DNA of 64,000 nucleotides from Selaginella moellendorffii (lineage: Eukaryota > Streptophyta > Lycopodiopsida > Selaginellales > Selaginellaceae). Positions within the stretch are counted from its first letter, which is position 1, and every line of letters begins with the position of its first letter. Positions 33,719 to 47,161 of this stretch are shown here, in pieces. The translations under genes and the position numbers were made by a program. A model generated the notes under the pieces. That model did no database searches and had not been told where the DNA came from. It saw only the letters and a list, made by a program, of their open reading frames with translations. The DNA lies in contig NW_003314264.1 in the NCBI RefSeq assembly GCF_000143415.4, forward strand, positions 746,014 through 810,013, read 5' to 3'.

Positions 33719-35592
33719 TTATTTTGAGTGGGATCTCTTTTCTGAGGTGTCCTTGAGCGAAGGTTGAGCTGATAATTCACTGGAAATTTGCGAGCTATCT
33801 GGCGATGGTGATTCTAAAGAGCTAAGATCATCGCTCGAGCTAGCTTGAGCCTGTAGAAGTAGAAAAGCAAAAACACAAAGACACATATATCGCTTAAGAT
33901 CTCGAGAAACTAAACTTTTCAGAGCGATCGAAACTTACGTGTGAGAGATTGCTGCTCCAAATCATCCCACCGCTGCTGCTGCTGCTGCTGTTGTTCTCGA
34001 GAGCTGGCTGACAATACAAGTTCGTCAATCCAGACGATGAAAAGTTCCTGCCAAGATCCACACTCGTTGGAAGAAAGCTCGAGCTATAAACTCCAAGTAT
34101 ATCGGCAAGACCACCTTGAAAAACACCGGTGCTAGGCGACTCGGGCTTCAGCGGACACGGCAAAACCACACCCATGAGAGGTCCGCTGGCCAGAGAAACA
34201 CCCGAGGCCGGGGAAACCAGAGGAAGCGAGAAACCCAGAGGAGGAAGGAGCGGAGGTGGCGGCCCGACTGACACGAAAGAAGCGGCTGCCGAGGACGAAA
34301 CCAGCGATGGAAGGTGAGAAGTGAAAGTCGAGTACTGCAAAGCCGAGGCGGCTCCAAGCGGACATGGGCAGTAGTAAGGAGCCACGACTGCCGAGAGAGG
34401 AACGCTAGGAACACTTACGGAGCCACTTACTAGGAGCGGGAATGGAACGAAGGTCTGTGGGAGTGATCCAAGGATTCTCTGCGCGAAAGCCTTCTTGTCG
34501 AGCTCTCCCGAGCTTCTCAGCAGCCGCTGGCTCTGGTTGAGTGAGAAGAGCGTCGCGGCGATGGAGCTGGAGCCAGGAACAGTGGTGGAAGTCGACGAGG
34601 CGAGGCCAAAGGACATGCCTATTGCTGCTGCCGCAAGCGCTTGCGAGCACACTGCGCTTGGAGCATCGTCTCCTTCACTCGAACAAACAAATGGATTGCT
34701 CAAACTTGGAAGTGGCAAAGAACCTGGCAGCAGAGCTTCTGGGCCGGAAGGAAACGAGGACGAAGAAGACGGTGGCAAAGTTTGCAAGCCGCTGGCGATC
34801 GACTTGAGACGCGACTCGTGGATGCCTGTCTGCTGACACAAGGTTGGCCTTTGTTGCAAGATATCTTTCATCTGTAGCACAACAAAGGCACGAACGTTTT
34901 TCTTTAGCTCTTCTCTAGAACAGACAAAAAGGGATGAAGAAAAATGTGACTGACCTTGAGGACTAACTCATCTCCACGAGCTTTGGACTTTTCCGATTGC
35001 CAGAAGAACACCGATCTGTTTGAGGCGAGTTTGAGGACGAAGGATCTGCCGGAAGAGTCCGTAGCGATTTCTTGCAGCTCAACTGGAAAAGAGCCTTGGA
35101 TTGGTGACGAAGAAACTAGAGCCAGTCTTTCGATCGTCCCATCATCGCCCAGGAATGAGAGACGTAAGTCGGAGCTGGGCAGCATCGTCAGATCGAGGTG
35201 ACCCCTGCGGCAAAAGAAAAGAGAAGAGTAAACCACCCAGCCTTTGGAAATCACAAAGATCTTACGCTATACCTTGAATTTGTTGGACGGAGAAAGTAGC
35301 CATGGCTGACAATTCTTCCAACGCGAATCGAGACGAGAGGGGCACATAGACACCGAGCAAGCGTGGCGACTTCCTCCGAAGAGAATTTCTCGCTGTTTGA
35401 CGACGAAGCAGCAGCATCCAATGACGAGCTAGACAAGGAGATTGCCACAAACCCTGAATCCGCCGCTGGGCGTGGTGAAGCATCGGATCCGGAGCAAGCA
35501 CTATCCGACGATGGATTGGAGCCGTCTGGTCTCTCAACATCCGCCGCATTCGCCTTACCGCATTCCCAGCCGCTGTTCTTATCAGCGTCCAT
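33719..35592 (-). CDS. Protein with a Pru/PH-like domain and Ser-rich tail
   Basis: Four exons (35273-35592, 34955-35204, 33939-34871, 33719-33850) give 544 residues in a continuous frame. After a Ser/Asp-rich start (MDADKNSGWECGKANAADVE), residues about 105-190 hold LRLSFLGDDGTIERLAL, SGRSFVLKL and RSVFFWQSEKS. This order resembles the Pru (PH-like) domain of the ubiquitin receptor Rpn13. The next 300 residues are low-complexity Ser/Pro/Leu. Plant proteins of this type exist without an assigned role. The start was chosen at the Met preceding DADKN because upstream residues in the frame do not look coding. Confidence 0.6.
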
Positions 35593-35786
35593 CGCCACCA
35601 GCCCTAACCTAGGGAAATATTCGGCGAATACTTTAAATCGATTCTTTATGCAAGGGTTTGTAAATGAATAAAATCTTCTCTGACTCAATTTATTTTAATT
35701 TTAACAAACATGATGTTTTACTATTCAGATTTTTCACTCTGACACCAATATATTTACTAATTTGTAATAATAATCCGAAATATATT

Positions 35787-36225
35787 TCATAAGCATGCAG
35801 TCAGTGTTCCATCCATATTGCCAATAAATTCATTGAGATCAATCTTCTTGATATCACCCCCACACTGTGTTACTAATATGTGCTTGTCCTCTAAGGTTAC
35901 ACCACTGCAGGATCCCAGGAAATTACCAAACTCTTTTCGGTGCAAGTTGTGGTCTGCAGCAAACTGCACCAAATCATTCAGGTCCAAGTCTGTGCCATGG
36001 GTAGATTTGTCCTTCTTGATGCAATTTCCATTCAGCCAGGAACCATCCTTGATCACAACATCGTCGCAAGTCTCTGAGTAGTCCTTGACGTCCTCGTTGC
36101 ACTATCAACAGAGAATTAAGAAATTTTCCCACTGCCAACATGAAATTTACATGGGGCCTTTCAACTAGTATGGCACTTGCAGTGACGATCAAAGCAAATA
36201 GTATTAGAGGAGAAGCATAGCCCAT
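35787..36225 (-). CDS. Secreted cyanovirin-N homologue (CVNH domain)
   Basis: Two exons: 36151-36225 encodes a 25-residue signal peptide (MGYASPLILFALIVTASA), and 35787-36101 encodes one CVNH domain. Predicted size is 129 residues. Visible domain features are GSWLNGNC, DLDLNDLVQF, FLGSCSGV and the end DLNEFIGNMDGTL, close to the classic repeat of cyanovirin-N homologues. Six or more Cys could form disulphides. CVNH proteins bind mannose-type glycans and occur patchily in cyanobacteria, fungi and seedless plants. The role here is unknown, perhaps cell wall or defence. The start region of the divergent histone deacetylase gene lies 290 bp away. Confidence 0.8.
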
Positions 36226-36517
36226 GCCTTGGTTGCTAAAACTATATGAGAAGCTCCGCAATAGTTTATTTTGGTTGAATTTAACAATGACATAGGAATA
36301 CAGAAATATACATAGCCTATGTACAGGAGCGGCAAGAATCGCAATATTATTTCGAACCACGTGGAGTAATATCCATTTATCTATATAGAACTTTACAATA
36401 ATTAAACCAAGCAGAATCAAATATAATTCTTTTCGCATATCTCTTTTAGCCCCTGCATTTTAGGGTTTCTCTTTTAACTTAGGGGACTTAGAGGAGGAGG
36501 AGGAGAGATCTCTGGCG
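36226..36517. promoter_or_regulatory. Divergent intergenic region between the CVNH and histone deacetylase genes
   Basis: About 290 bp between opposite start codons, so it must hold both promoters. No definite TATA box or named element could be assigned. It ends with a GGAGGAGGAGGAG purine run just before the deacetylase start. Confidence 0.4.
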
Positions 36518-39129
36518 ATGGATGGAAGCGGCAACTCGCTCGCCTCGGGGCCGGAGGGGCGGAGCAAGCGCGTCGCCTACTTCTACGACCCCGAGGTAGG
36601 GAACTACTACTACGGCCAGGGCCACCCAATGAAGCCGCATAGGATCCGGATGACCCATTCCCTCCTCGTCCACTATGGCATTCACAACAAGCTCGAGGTT
36701 CTCAAGCCCCTCCCCGCCAAGGACCGGGACCTCTGCCGCTTCCACGCCGACGACTACGTCGCCTTCCTCCGGGTCATCACTCCCGAGACGCAGCACGAGC
36801 ACTTGCGCGCGCTCAAACGATTCAATGTGGGCGAGGACTGCCCGGTTTTCGATGGCTTGTACTCGTTTTGCCAGACTTATGCCGGTGGATCCGTCGGTGG
36901 CGCTGTCAAGCTCAACCATGGTCACTCGGACATTGCGGTGAATTGGTCTGGTGGATTGCATCACGCGAAGAAGTGCGAGGCCTCGGGGTTTTGCTACGTC
37001 AACGACATTGTTCTTGCCATCCTGGAGCTTCTCAAGTACCATGCTGTAAGTTTTTCGTGGTTTTCTCTGTCGAGAGAGAGTTTTATAGCTACAAAATTCT
37101 TTCCTATGCTTGTTTGTGTTTTTCTTTGTTCTCTTTCGGCAGTAGTTCTCTCGCTGTTGCAAAATACCTTGTTTTTTCCTTACTCCTAAAGCTGCTACAA
37201 GCTTCTCTTGAGTTCTCATCCTTCAATGCTGCTACAAAGTTTCTCTCGTACTTGCGCTTGTTTTCACTTTGTTGCATAGCCACAAAGTTCTCATGGCTCT
37301 TTCTTGTTTCTCTTTCCAGCGAGTTTTGTACATTGACATTGATATACACCACGGAGATGGTGTCGAGGAGGCCTTTTACACCACAGACCGTGTCATGACC
37401 GTCTCCTTCCACAAGTTCGGGGACTACTTCCCCGGAACCGGGGACGTGAGGGACATGGGACACGCCAAAGGGAAATACTATTCTCTCAACGTCCCGCTCA
37501 ACGATGGCATCGACGATGAGAGCTACCATTCTTTGTTCAAGCCGATCATCACCAAAGTGATGGAGGTTTTCCAGCCGGGGGCTGTCGTGTTGCAGTGTGG
37601 AGCCGACTCGCTGTCCGGGGACCGGCTTGGATGCTTCAACCTGTCGATCAAAGGCCACGCTCAGTGTGTTAAGTTCATGCGGTCTTTTAACGTTCCGTTG
37701 CTGTTGCTCGGAGGCGGAGGCTACACAATCCGCAACGTTGCTCGGTGCTGGTGTTACGAGGTTTGTACGACTTGAGAAACAAGCTCTCTTTTACTTTGGT
37801 TTCTTGATTAGAACAACACCTTGCCTTGCAGACTGCTGTTGCTGTAGGCGTGGAGCTAGAGGATAAAATGCCATACAACGAGTATTACGAGTACTTTGGC
37901 CCGGATTACACGCTCCACGTTACTCCGAGCAACATGGAGAATCAAAACTCGGCTCAGTACCTGGAGTCCATAAGGTCTGATTTCATTTTTTACTTCTCTG
38001 TCCTTGAGTACGATGTCTTTGTATTCACTGAGTGCACAGGAATCGACTCCTGGAGAACTTATCGAATTTACAGCATGTACCAAGCGTACCATTCCAGGAG
38101 AGACCACCTGATACTGATCTTCCAGAAGAGGTCTCCCTCTCTGTGGCTTCTACATGGTGAAAAGCTGAGAAGTTGTTTATAACTGTAGGAGGAGGAAGAC
38201 CTCGATACGCGTGAGAAAGGTCGGGCTTACTCAGACTCGGAGTCTGAGGAAGACGAGCCTCGCAGGAGTCGTCACCAAAGTCCTAACGACGCTGCCATAT
38301 CCAGGTTTGCAAACAAACAAAGCCGAGCATCGTCATACTTTCGTGCTCTCTTTCTTTATCTTTCTTTATCTTGCGTTGAGCTAATATCAAGTGTCCGGCT
38401 GCGTCTTTTACAGGCGACAATCACCCTCGGCAAGAGATGACCGCATCAAAAAGGAAAAAGAAGAACTTATGGTACGAGGACAATGAATTTTCTTATTTCC
38501 TTGCTTCTGACGGGACTATTATATCTGTGTGAAGGACGAAGGAAGTGATATCGACGGGGATCTACCCAAGGCTCAGCAAGAACCTCAAGATGACCAGGTT
38601 TATATACCTCTCTCTAGATTCTATGGCTGAAAAACCACCGAAAACAACAACAAAAACCATTTTTTGGCAGCCGACTGCGATGGAAACCGATGCCAAAGCC
38701 GAGGAGAAGTGCTCGTCCTTGCTCCCGGATGCACCCTCGGCCCCCCTGGCCTCGTCCGCGGACACAGCGCACGAACCAAACGAGCAGAGCACGAGCAACA
38801 CAAATTGGCAACTTGTGACGACCTCCACTGCTGCTACGGCCGCAGCGATGAATGCTCGAAGTCCATTAGCTCCTCCCGCTCTTAATCAAGCTCCCCCGAG
38901 CTCGACAGCCATCGCCACTGCTGCTTGGACGCCTCCAACTTCTGCCACAGTCGTAGCTCGGCTGCCTCGATTCTCCGCGAGCTCTGGAGCTCCAGTTGCT
39001 GCCACTGTCACTGCCACCGCCACGGTTACCGCTGTTACGAGCTCCACAGTGGCGAATTCTCCAGCTCCAGCGCCAGTTCCAGCGGCTCTAGCTCGTGTGA
39101 CCGAAGCTCCCACACCAATGACTCCTTAA
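36518..39129 (+). CDS. HDA: Class I (RPD3-type) histone deacetylase
   Basis: Eight exons (36518-37045, 37320-37760, 37832-37974, 38040-38130, 38189-38304, 38414-38471, 38535-38597, 38671-39129) give 632 residues. Exons 1-3 encode the catalytic domain. It has [15 protein letters not shown], the substrate-channel GGLHHAKK with its two His, zinc ligands in [11 protein letters not shown] and the later CGADSL, and [12 protein letters not shown]. It removes acetyl groups from histone lysines in the nucleus within Sin3-type corepressor complexes. After the domain come an acidic region ([22 protein letters not shown]) and a tail of about 130 residues very rich in Ala, Thr, Ser and Pro. Typical plant RPD3-type enzymes are about 470-500 residues, so the tail is extra. 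A SAP30-like gene follows 1.6 kb downstream. Confidence 0.93.
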
Positions 39130-40297
39130 AGGTAAGCTCTCGAAAAAACTCTTCTTTGCTCTAACACAAGTTTTCTCTTTTTAGAAAGCCATCGAGCTAA
39201 CAGTACTTATAGGATTTGGATCATCCACAAGAGGAGAATTTACGAGCCAAGCAAGCTCTTGTTCTCTAAAGCTTTGTAAGCTAAATTTTTTCTCTCTATT
39301 ATGCTCGAATCTTTCTAAGTGGACACTGCGCGAAAGAGAGAAGTGTCTCGTCCACGAGGTAGGTAGCTTGTCAATTCGATCATCCATTTGGGATGATATG
39401 AATTTGGGCCATGCGGCGGTACGGCGTTGGCCATGGTCCACACTCAAGAAAAAAATATTATAAGATTCATATATTCTGATGCGCGTACGGCCTTTTTCGA
39501 TCCCCCACTGTCACGCCGAGATTATGGCCGCCGGGAACTTGCCGGCATATTCAAAACGGCCGGTGGGCTTTCTTTTCCCGCCGCAAAGCGCATATTCCTT
39601 TCACTCCACGTTGGCCATTACACCGCGCAGTAAGAACATGCCACGTAGAATTTACAGCTGGCCTCCACTCTCCCTCTAATTTTCTTTGTTGTTAAGAATC
39701 TCCCATTGCATTAACGAAGCGCGCGTGTGCGTCGAGTGTTTAAAGTTTTTAACGCTTTGCTACTATAGGCGCCCAAAACATTTTACCGGATCAAGTACTA
39801 GAAGGAGCCTTTAGTACTTTAATCCAGGTAAAAGTAGCAAACTGGAAAATGGCGGGAAACCACGAGGTAAGAAAAATTCCTCCCACCCCCCCAACGGGGC
39901 TCCCGGACCCCAAATGGCCGATTAAATCCGCCGCAATGCCATCTCAACCACCCGCCTAGTTTTAACCTTCCCACGAATTTTACTCGAACTGGTCCACGCC
40001 GAATTTCCCTTGTAAGCCGGCTGCATGGCACGCAACCAGCAAGCCTTAACTGTGCATTTCTCACCGCGGGGTAGCGTCTGCCGAAAAGTAACGTATAGAC
40101 CGGCTGGTCCGCCCGGCCTTAAGCTTCTTAAAGCGAAACACAATGCGCGGGCGCCTGGCCTAGAAGTTCTTTTCGTTTGGCAAGCAAAAGCACGAGAGCG
40201 TATGTATCTCTATAGGCCGGTTGCATGGCCGCGTTTTGCCCGGGCTATACCTTCTAATATTCGGTGAATATTCACGAGGGCTTGGGTGGAAGCTTTA

Positions 40298-40323
40298 GCG
40301 TGGGTGTAGAAACCCACGCCTAC
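40298..40323. repeat. Perfect-stem hairpin
   Basis: Stem of about ten bases (agcgtgggt / acccacgcc) around a short gtagaa loop, about 400 bp before the SAP30-like start. There is no T-run, so it is not a bacterial-type terminator; function unknown. Confidence 0.6.
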
Positions 40324-40324
40324 G

Positions 40325-40350
40325 GTGTGTGTGTGTGTGTGTGTGTGTGT
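40325..40350. repeat. TG dinucleotide microsatellite
   Basis: About 13 TG units followed by TTGTG and CTTT repeats. Confidence 0.9.
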
Positions 40351-40719
40351 TGTGTTTTCTTTCTTTCTTTGTGGTACCTATATGCGCGCTGTGCTTTCTG
40401 CGTGTTTGGAGCTATGGCGCCGTGACGAGGAGGTTAAAGCGATCGATCGATCCAGGCTAACGCAGCGATCCATTGATCGGCGCATTGGACCGCGGATTGG
40501 AATTCGTCGGTAAGCTGTGGATTCCCGTCTTTCTCGGAATTTGCGCTCTCTCCAGCTCAAGATCTGCGGGGAAAGCCCCAAATCTCCGTAATCTTCCCTG
40601 CATTGCGCTCGATCTCTCCTCTCCTCACGATCTTGGCCTCCAATTCCGATCCCCGCCGCCAAGCCGCCAATCCCGCAATGCGCGGATTGAGAAATCTTTG
40701 CAAGAAGCTGCGCTAATCG

Positions 40720-41754
40720 ATGGGAATTCACTCCTTGGCTGTGTGCTCGCAGGCGCTAATGCTGGAGGCGGACAGCGGCCCACCGGGCTTGTTTCCTCCC
40801 GGCTGCTTTGCTCCTCACAGCGGGGACGAGAGCGGGGAGGAGGAGGAGCTCTCGGTTCTTCCCCGGCACACCAAGGTCATTGTGACTGGAAACAACCGCA
40901 CGAAATCCGTGCTCGTCGGGCTACACGGCATCGTGAAGAAGGCCGTGGGACTTGGCGGCTGGCATTGGCTGGTAAGCAAAACAAATCAATGCTTTCCTTG
41001 CTTTGCATTCCTCTCCGGTTTGATTGATCACGGCGGCTTTTCAAATTCCATCTTGCTTCTTCTTCTTGGAAACAGAGCTCGCGATCGCGCGCGATGGATT
41101 CCGAGCTCCAGCAAGCATTTTTTCTTCTTCTTGTTGCTATTGTTTTGTTTTATTGATCTCGATGCCCCATGGCGGAATCTAATCGAATTGCTCTTGGCAG
41201 GTCCTCACGAACGGGGCCGAAGTAAAACTCCAGCGCAATGCGCTGAGCGTGATCGAAGCGCCCACTGGACAGGAAGAAGACGACGATATCGACAACCCAT
41301 TCTCGAATGAAACAACACCCGGTATGGCTTCCCTGAAATCAAACTCGCGCTTTTCTCTCTTGATGGCTGACTTCCCGCGCTGCCCAGATGATTTCCCAAG
41401 AACATTCAAGCCCAGAGTCCGGCCCCAAAAGCCCGCGGCGCACGAGATCACGCGCATGGCCGATGAATCCAAGCGCAGCTCGGAGAGACGGTGCGAATTC
41501 GGCCTCAAGACGTCCCAGTCGCAATGTGTGCCGGTAAGCAAGCATGGAATTCTTTACATATAGCAGCTCAGTTTCCTCTAGCAGGTTTTTCTTTCTGAAA
41601 CCAAAACGTTTCTTCCTCCTTTCTTAGGTTGTGGACCTTGGTAAACTCGATACGGCAGCGCTAAGGAGATATCGGCGACACTTCAAGCTCGTAAGCCCAT
41701 CTATCTACTTTTGACTTCATGGGAGAGAAACGAAAGAAAGAGAGATGCATGTTT

Positions 41755-41797
<43 letters not shown>

Positions 41798-42065
41798 TGT
41801 CTAAAACACCCGTCTTCTCAGTTTGATGTAGGCCCGAATTCCTCGAAAGAACAGCTACTGCAAGCAGTGTCAAGGCACTTCGTGGGACAAGTAAGTCGCT
41901 CCTCGTCCCGTGACCCCATTTCATTTCATTCCCCTCGTAAAGACGATAGCTTTGCGTTTAAACAAGCAAACTTATCCCCCTTGTGTGGTGGTGGCGTGGC
42001 AGCAACTGGACGAGCTGCAGGTGATCACAGGATTTGTGCAAGCTGCAAAACGGCCGCGAATGTGA
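40720..42065 (+). CDS. SAP30-like subunit of a Sin3/histone deacetylase complex
   Basis: Six exons (40720-40971, 41201-41321, 41388-41533, 41628-41690, 41822-41890, 42003-42065) give 237 residues. The C-terminal Sin3-binding segment reads KLDTAALRRYRRHFKL, then KEQLLQAVSRHF and LDELQVITGFVQAAK, as in SAP30 proteins. The N-terminal part has KSVLVGLHGIVKKAVGLGG and AEVKLQRNALSVI, like the DNA/phosphoinositide-binding SAP30L region. It bridges Sin3 and other repressors and stabilises the deacetylase complex in the nucleus. The start could also be the internal Met at 40759 (MLEADSG), which gives a more usual N-terminus. A GA microsatellite lies in intron 4. Confidence 0.87.
41757..41791 (+). repeat. 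GA dinucleotide microsatellite in intron 4 of the SAP30-like gene
   Basis: About 16 GA units. GA runs occur often near plant promoters, but this one is intronic. Confidence 0.92.
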
Positions 42066-42574
42066 GCTGCGCTGTGCTGCCGCTGCTCCCTGCTGCTAGG
42101 CTGCTACCTTCGACGAGAGACGAAGATTTGCGCGACCAAACTTTTGCCAGGCATAAAAACTTGTAAGATATCTACAACCCTCCCCCGTCCTCTTTTTTCC
42201 TCGTTTTTTTTTTCTCCTCCGTCCTCCTTTCCTTGTTCTGGTCGTCACTGTCCCATTCCTAGTAATTCTCGTATGGGAGAAACGCTGCTGCCGCTGGCTC
42301 TTCTGTCCCCTTGCTTCTCGCTCGCTCGCCTGATCGCCTTCCCCCCTATAACTTATGCTCTTGTTCGCCACGGGGGGTGCTTAACTTCTAACCAAATGTG
42401 TCTAAACTGTACAGAGGTGCCAGAAAAGAATGAGAAAAAAAGAAATTTCTAAACACCACGTCTTTGATCGATCGATAGCGATGAATGATCTTAGAACCTC
42501 GCCGTGAATCATGAAAGAGGAAAATTCTTTGGTGTGGATGGATCGTGGAAGGATGACTTTGACTCACACTAGCA
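42066..42574. other. Convergent 3' region between the SAP30-like and adenosine kinase genes
   Basis: Contains pyrimidine-rich stretches near 42180-42230 and the likely 3' untranslated ends of both genes. No further gene recognised. Confidence 0.4.
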
Positions 42575-44955
<2,381 letters not shown>

Positions 44956-47004
44956 ATGAGATTAGCTGCCAACGTTGATGGTACGCTAAAGTCCTTTGTT
45001 TCGCTAGTAAATTCTTGCTCCATTAACAGAGATTTGCGGGCTGCAAAGCTAGCGCATCTACAAATCTTGCAATCCCCACACAGAAACGACCGCTTTCTGG
45101 CAAATTATCTGATCAAAATGTACGGCAGGTGTGGTAGTGTTGAAAATGCAAGAGATGCTTTTGCCAGCATCAAAGACCCAAACTTGTTTTCTTGGAGTTT
45201 GATGTTTACAGCAGTTGCCCAGAACCGGCATTTAGAGTACGCTCTAGAAATCTTCCATCGAATGCCAGAGAGAAACCTAGTGATTTGGAACACACTAATG
45301 CTCGCTTACTCCGATATCTCGCAACACGATATAGCGGAGAATATCCTGAGCATAATGCCCGAGTGGGATATCGTGTCCTGGAACTCCATGCTCCAAGCAT
45401 ATGCCAAAAAAGGGTACCTGGAGCGCGCAAAGATTCTCTTCGACGACATGGGCGAGAGGGACGTGGTGTCGTGGACGACGATGATATCCGCATATTCCTC
45501 GTGTGGGCTCGTCCACGATTCCTTGATGCTCTTTACGAAGATGCCAGGGAGGAACCAGGTATCTTGGAATTCCATCACGCACGCGTTTGCTCTCAATGGC
45601 TGCGTGGGCGATGCCAAGCGCTGCTTCGATCGGATGCCCGAGCGCAATCTCATCAGCTGGACGGCGCTGGCTGGCGTCGATCCGGAGCTCGCGATGGAGC
45701 GGATCCCGGCGTGGCCGGGCGCGTCAATTCTGGGCTTGATCTCGGGCTATGGAGAGGCCGGGGAGCTGGACAGAGCCCTGGCGATCTACAGCGCCATTCC
45801 GGGCGAGGATCTGGAGCTCTCGACTAGCATGATCCACGCGTATGCGCGCAATGGGGAGCTGGATCCGGCGATGGCTTTGTTCGATCGAATGCGGCAGCGG
45901 GATCTCGTGGTGTGGTCGCTCATGGTGTCGGCGCTCGCGCATCACGGGCGATTAGCGGCTGCCGGGGATTTCTTCGCCAGGATGCCCGAGAGGAGCATCG
46001 TGGCCTGGAGGGCGATGATCCAGGGGCACGCGCAGAGCGGGCGATCGCAGGATGTCGCGAGGATTTTCGAGGATCTGCCTCAGAGGGACGCTCTCTCCTG
46101 GACATCTTTGATCGTCGCGCATGCCAATTGTGGGGATCTCGCGAAAACAAGGCAGTGCTTTGAAAGATCTCCCGAAGTAACGGTGGTAGCGACTTGTGCT
46201 ATGATCAGTGTGCTTGGAAGGTACGGTCATGTAGAAGAGGTCAACCTATTATTTAAATCCGTACCAAACGAAGATCCAATGGCTTGGACTGTCGCTATAA
46301 CCACAAATGCCAAGTGTGGGCATTTAACTAACGCAAAGACCTTGTTTGACAAAGCGACAAAGAGAGACGTTAGGGTATGGGATGCCATTATAGGGGCATT
46401 TGCACAAGAAGCGTATTTAAGCAGGGCGTTAATTGTGTTTAGCAAGATGCCATGTTGGGACGTAGTAGCCTGGAACACCATTATCACCGCAAATGCCCTC
46501 AAGGGGCATCAAGAGGAAGCGTTGGATTTCTTCGCGATTATGCCCCAGAAGAACGTGGTGTCGTGGACGGTCCTGATCGCCGCGAATTCCCACGCGGGAA
46601 GGTGCAGGGACTCCATCGCGATTCTCCACTCGATGCAGCAGTGTGGATTCCTCCCCGACGACACCACATTCACGATCGTCTTGCTCGCGTGCGCTCACGC
46701 GGGGCTCCTGGACGAGGCGCGCTGGTGCTTCGAGCTCATGGTGCGCGACTACTCGATCCAGCCCACGCGCGAGCACTTTGGATGCCTGATCGATGTGCTC
46801 GGCAGGAGTGGATCGCTGGGCGACGCCCAAGCGCTCATCGATGTGATGCCCTACAGTGCCGACAATGTGGCGTGGGGGATGTTCCTCAGCGCTTGCCGGC
46901 TGCATCGCGATGTGATTGGAGCCAATTGCGCGGCGGATCGTGCCATCGAATTGGCGCCCACCATCTCTTCCTCGTATGTGATGCTCGCGAGCTCTCTGGT
47001 TTGA
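44956..47004 (+). CDS. Pentatricopeptide repeat (PPR) protein 1, PLS-like, intronless
   Basis: 682 residues from the first ATG. The frame is open further upstream but has only a non-ATG start there. About 19 consecutive repeats carry signatures such as LIKMYGRCGSVENARDAF, MPERNLVIWNTLM and AKKGYLERAKILFDDM; many are short 31-residue S-type units. The end (EHFGCLIDVLGRSGSLGDAQ, then VAWGMFLSACRLH) is the start of an E-type domain, but the protein stops after SYVMLASSLV, earlier than usual. PPR proteins bind organelle RNA and help C-to-U editing, splicing or stability, usually in mitochondria or plastids. There is no DYW domain. The stop lies in the first unit of an 81-bp tandem duplication. 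Confidence 0.9.
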   Translation: MRLAANVDGTLKSFVSLVNSCSINRDLRAAKLAHLQILQSPHRNDRFLANYLIKMYGRCGSVENARDAFASIKDPNLFSWSLMFTAVAQNRHLEYALEIFHRMPERNLVIWNTLMLAYSDISQHDIAENILSIMPEWDIVSWNSMLQAYAKKGYLERAKILFDDMGERDVVSWTTMISAYSSCGLVHDSLMLFTKMPGRNQVSWNSITHAFALNGCVGDAKRCFDRMPERNLISWTALAGVDPELAMERIPAWPGASILGLISGYGEAGELDRALAIYSAIPGEDLELSTSMIHAYARNGELDPAMALFDRMRQRDLVVWSLMVSALAHHGRLAAAGDFFARMPERSIVAWRAMIQGHAQSGRSQDVARIFEDLPQRDALSWTSLIVAHANCGDLAKTRQCFERSPEVTVVATCAMISVLGRYGHVEEVNLLFKSVPNEDPMAWTVAITTNAKCGHLTNAKTLFDKATKRDVRVWDAIIGAFAQEAYLSRALIVFSKMPCWDVVAWNTIITANALKGHQEEALDFFAIMPQKNVVSWTVLIAANSHAGRCRDSIAILHSMQQCGFLPDDTTFTIVLLACAHAGLLDEARWCFELMVRDYSIQPTREHFGCLIDVLGRSGSLGDAQALIDVMPYSADNVAWGMFLSACRLHRDVIGANCAADRAIELAPTISSSYVMLASSLV

Positions 47005-47150
47005 ACGATGAACGAGGGCCGTTGATGTGCCCGGCAGGAGGAGCGATCCCAGCCGTTGGGTTCTGGAACGAGCTCTCTGGTTTGAACGATGAACGAGGGC
47101 CGTTGATGTGCCCGGCAGGAGGAGCGATCCCAGCCGTTGGGTTCTGGAAC
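46989..47150 (+). repeat. 81-bp tandem duplication
   Basis: Two nearly identical 81-bp units (46989-47069 and 47070-47150). They span the stop codon of PPR gene 1 and reach to 12 bp before the EF-P start codon. The unit is a multiple of three. The duplication likely lies in the promoter or 5' leader of the EF-P gene. Confidence 0.93.
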
Positions 47151-47161
47151 GAGGAGAAGCA

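Larger units (their letters stand above)
39130..40719. other. Intergenic region and 5' region of the SAP30-like gene
   Basis: No protein gene seen. It holds a hairpin at 40298-40323, a TG run at 40325-40350 and CTTT repeats near 40358. Open frames here (40025-40267, 40473-41027) have no recognisable content. Confidence 0.4.

Noticed and set aside
40298-40323. Hairpin considered as a transcription terminator
   Set aside because: Eukaryotic context and no T-run; listed only as a repeat.
40473-41027. 184-codon frame upstream of and overlapping the SAP30-like gene
   Set aside because: Different frame from the recognised protein and continues into intron 1; likely leader sequence.
45192-45827. 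Arg/Gly-rich frames overlapping PPR gene 1 and similar ones over PPR gene 2
   Set aside because: Frame shadows of GC-rich PPR coding sequence; no domain content.
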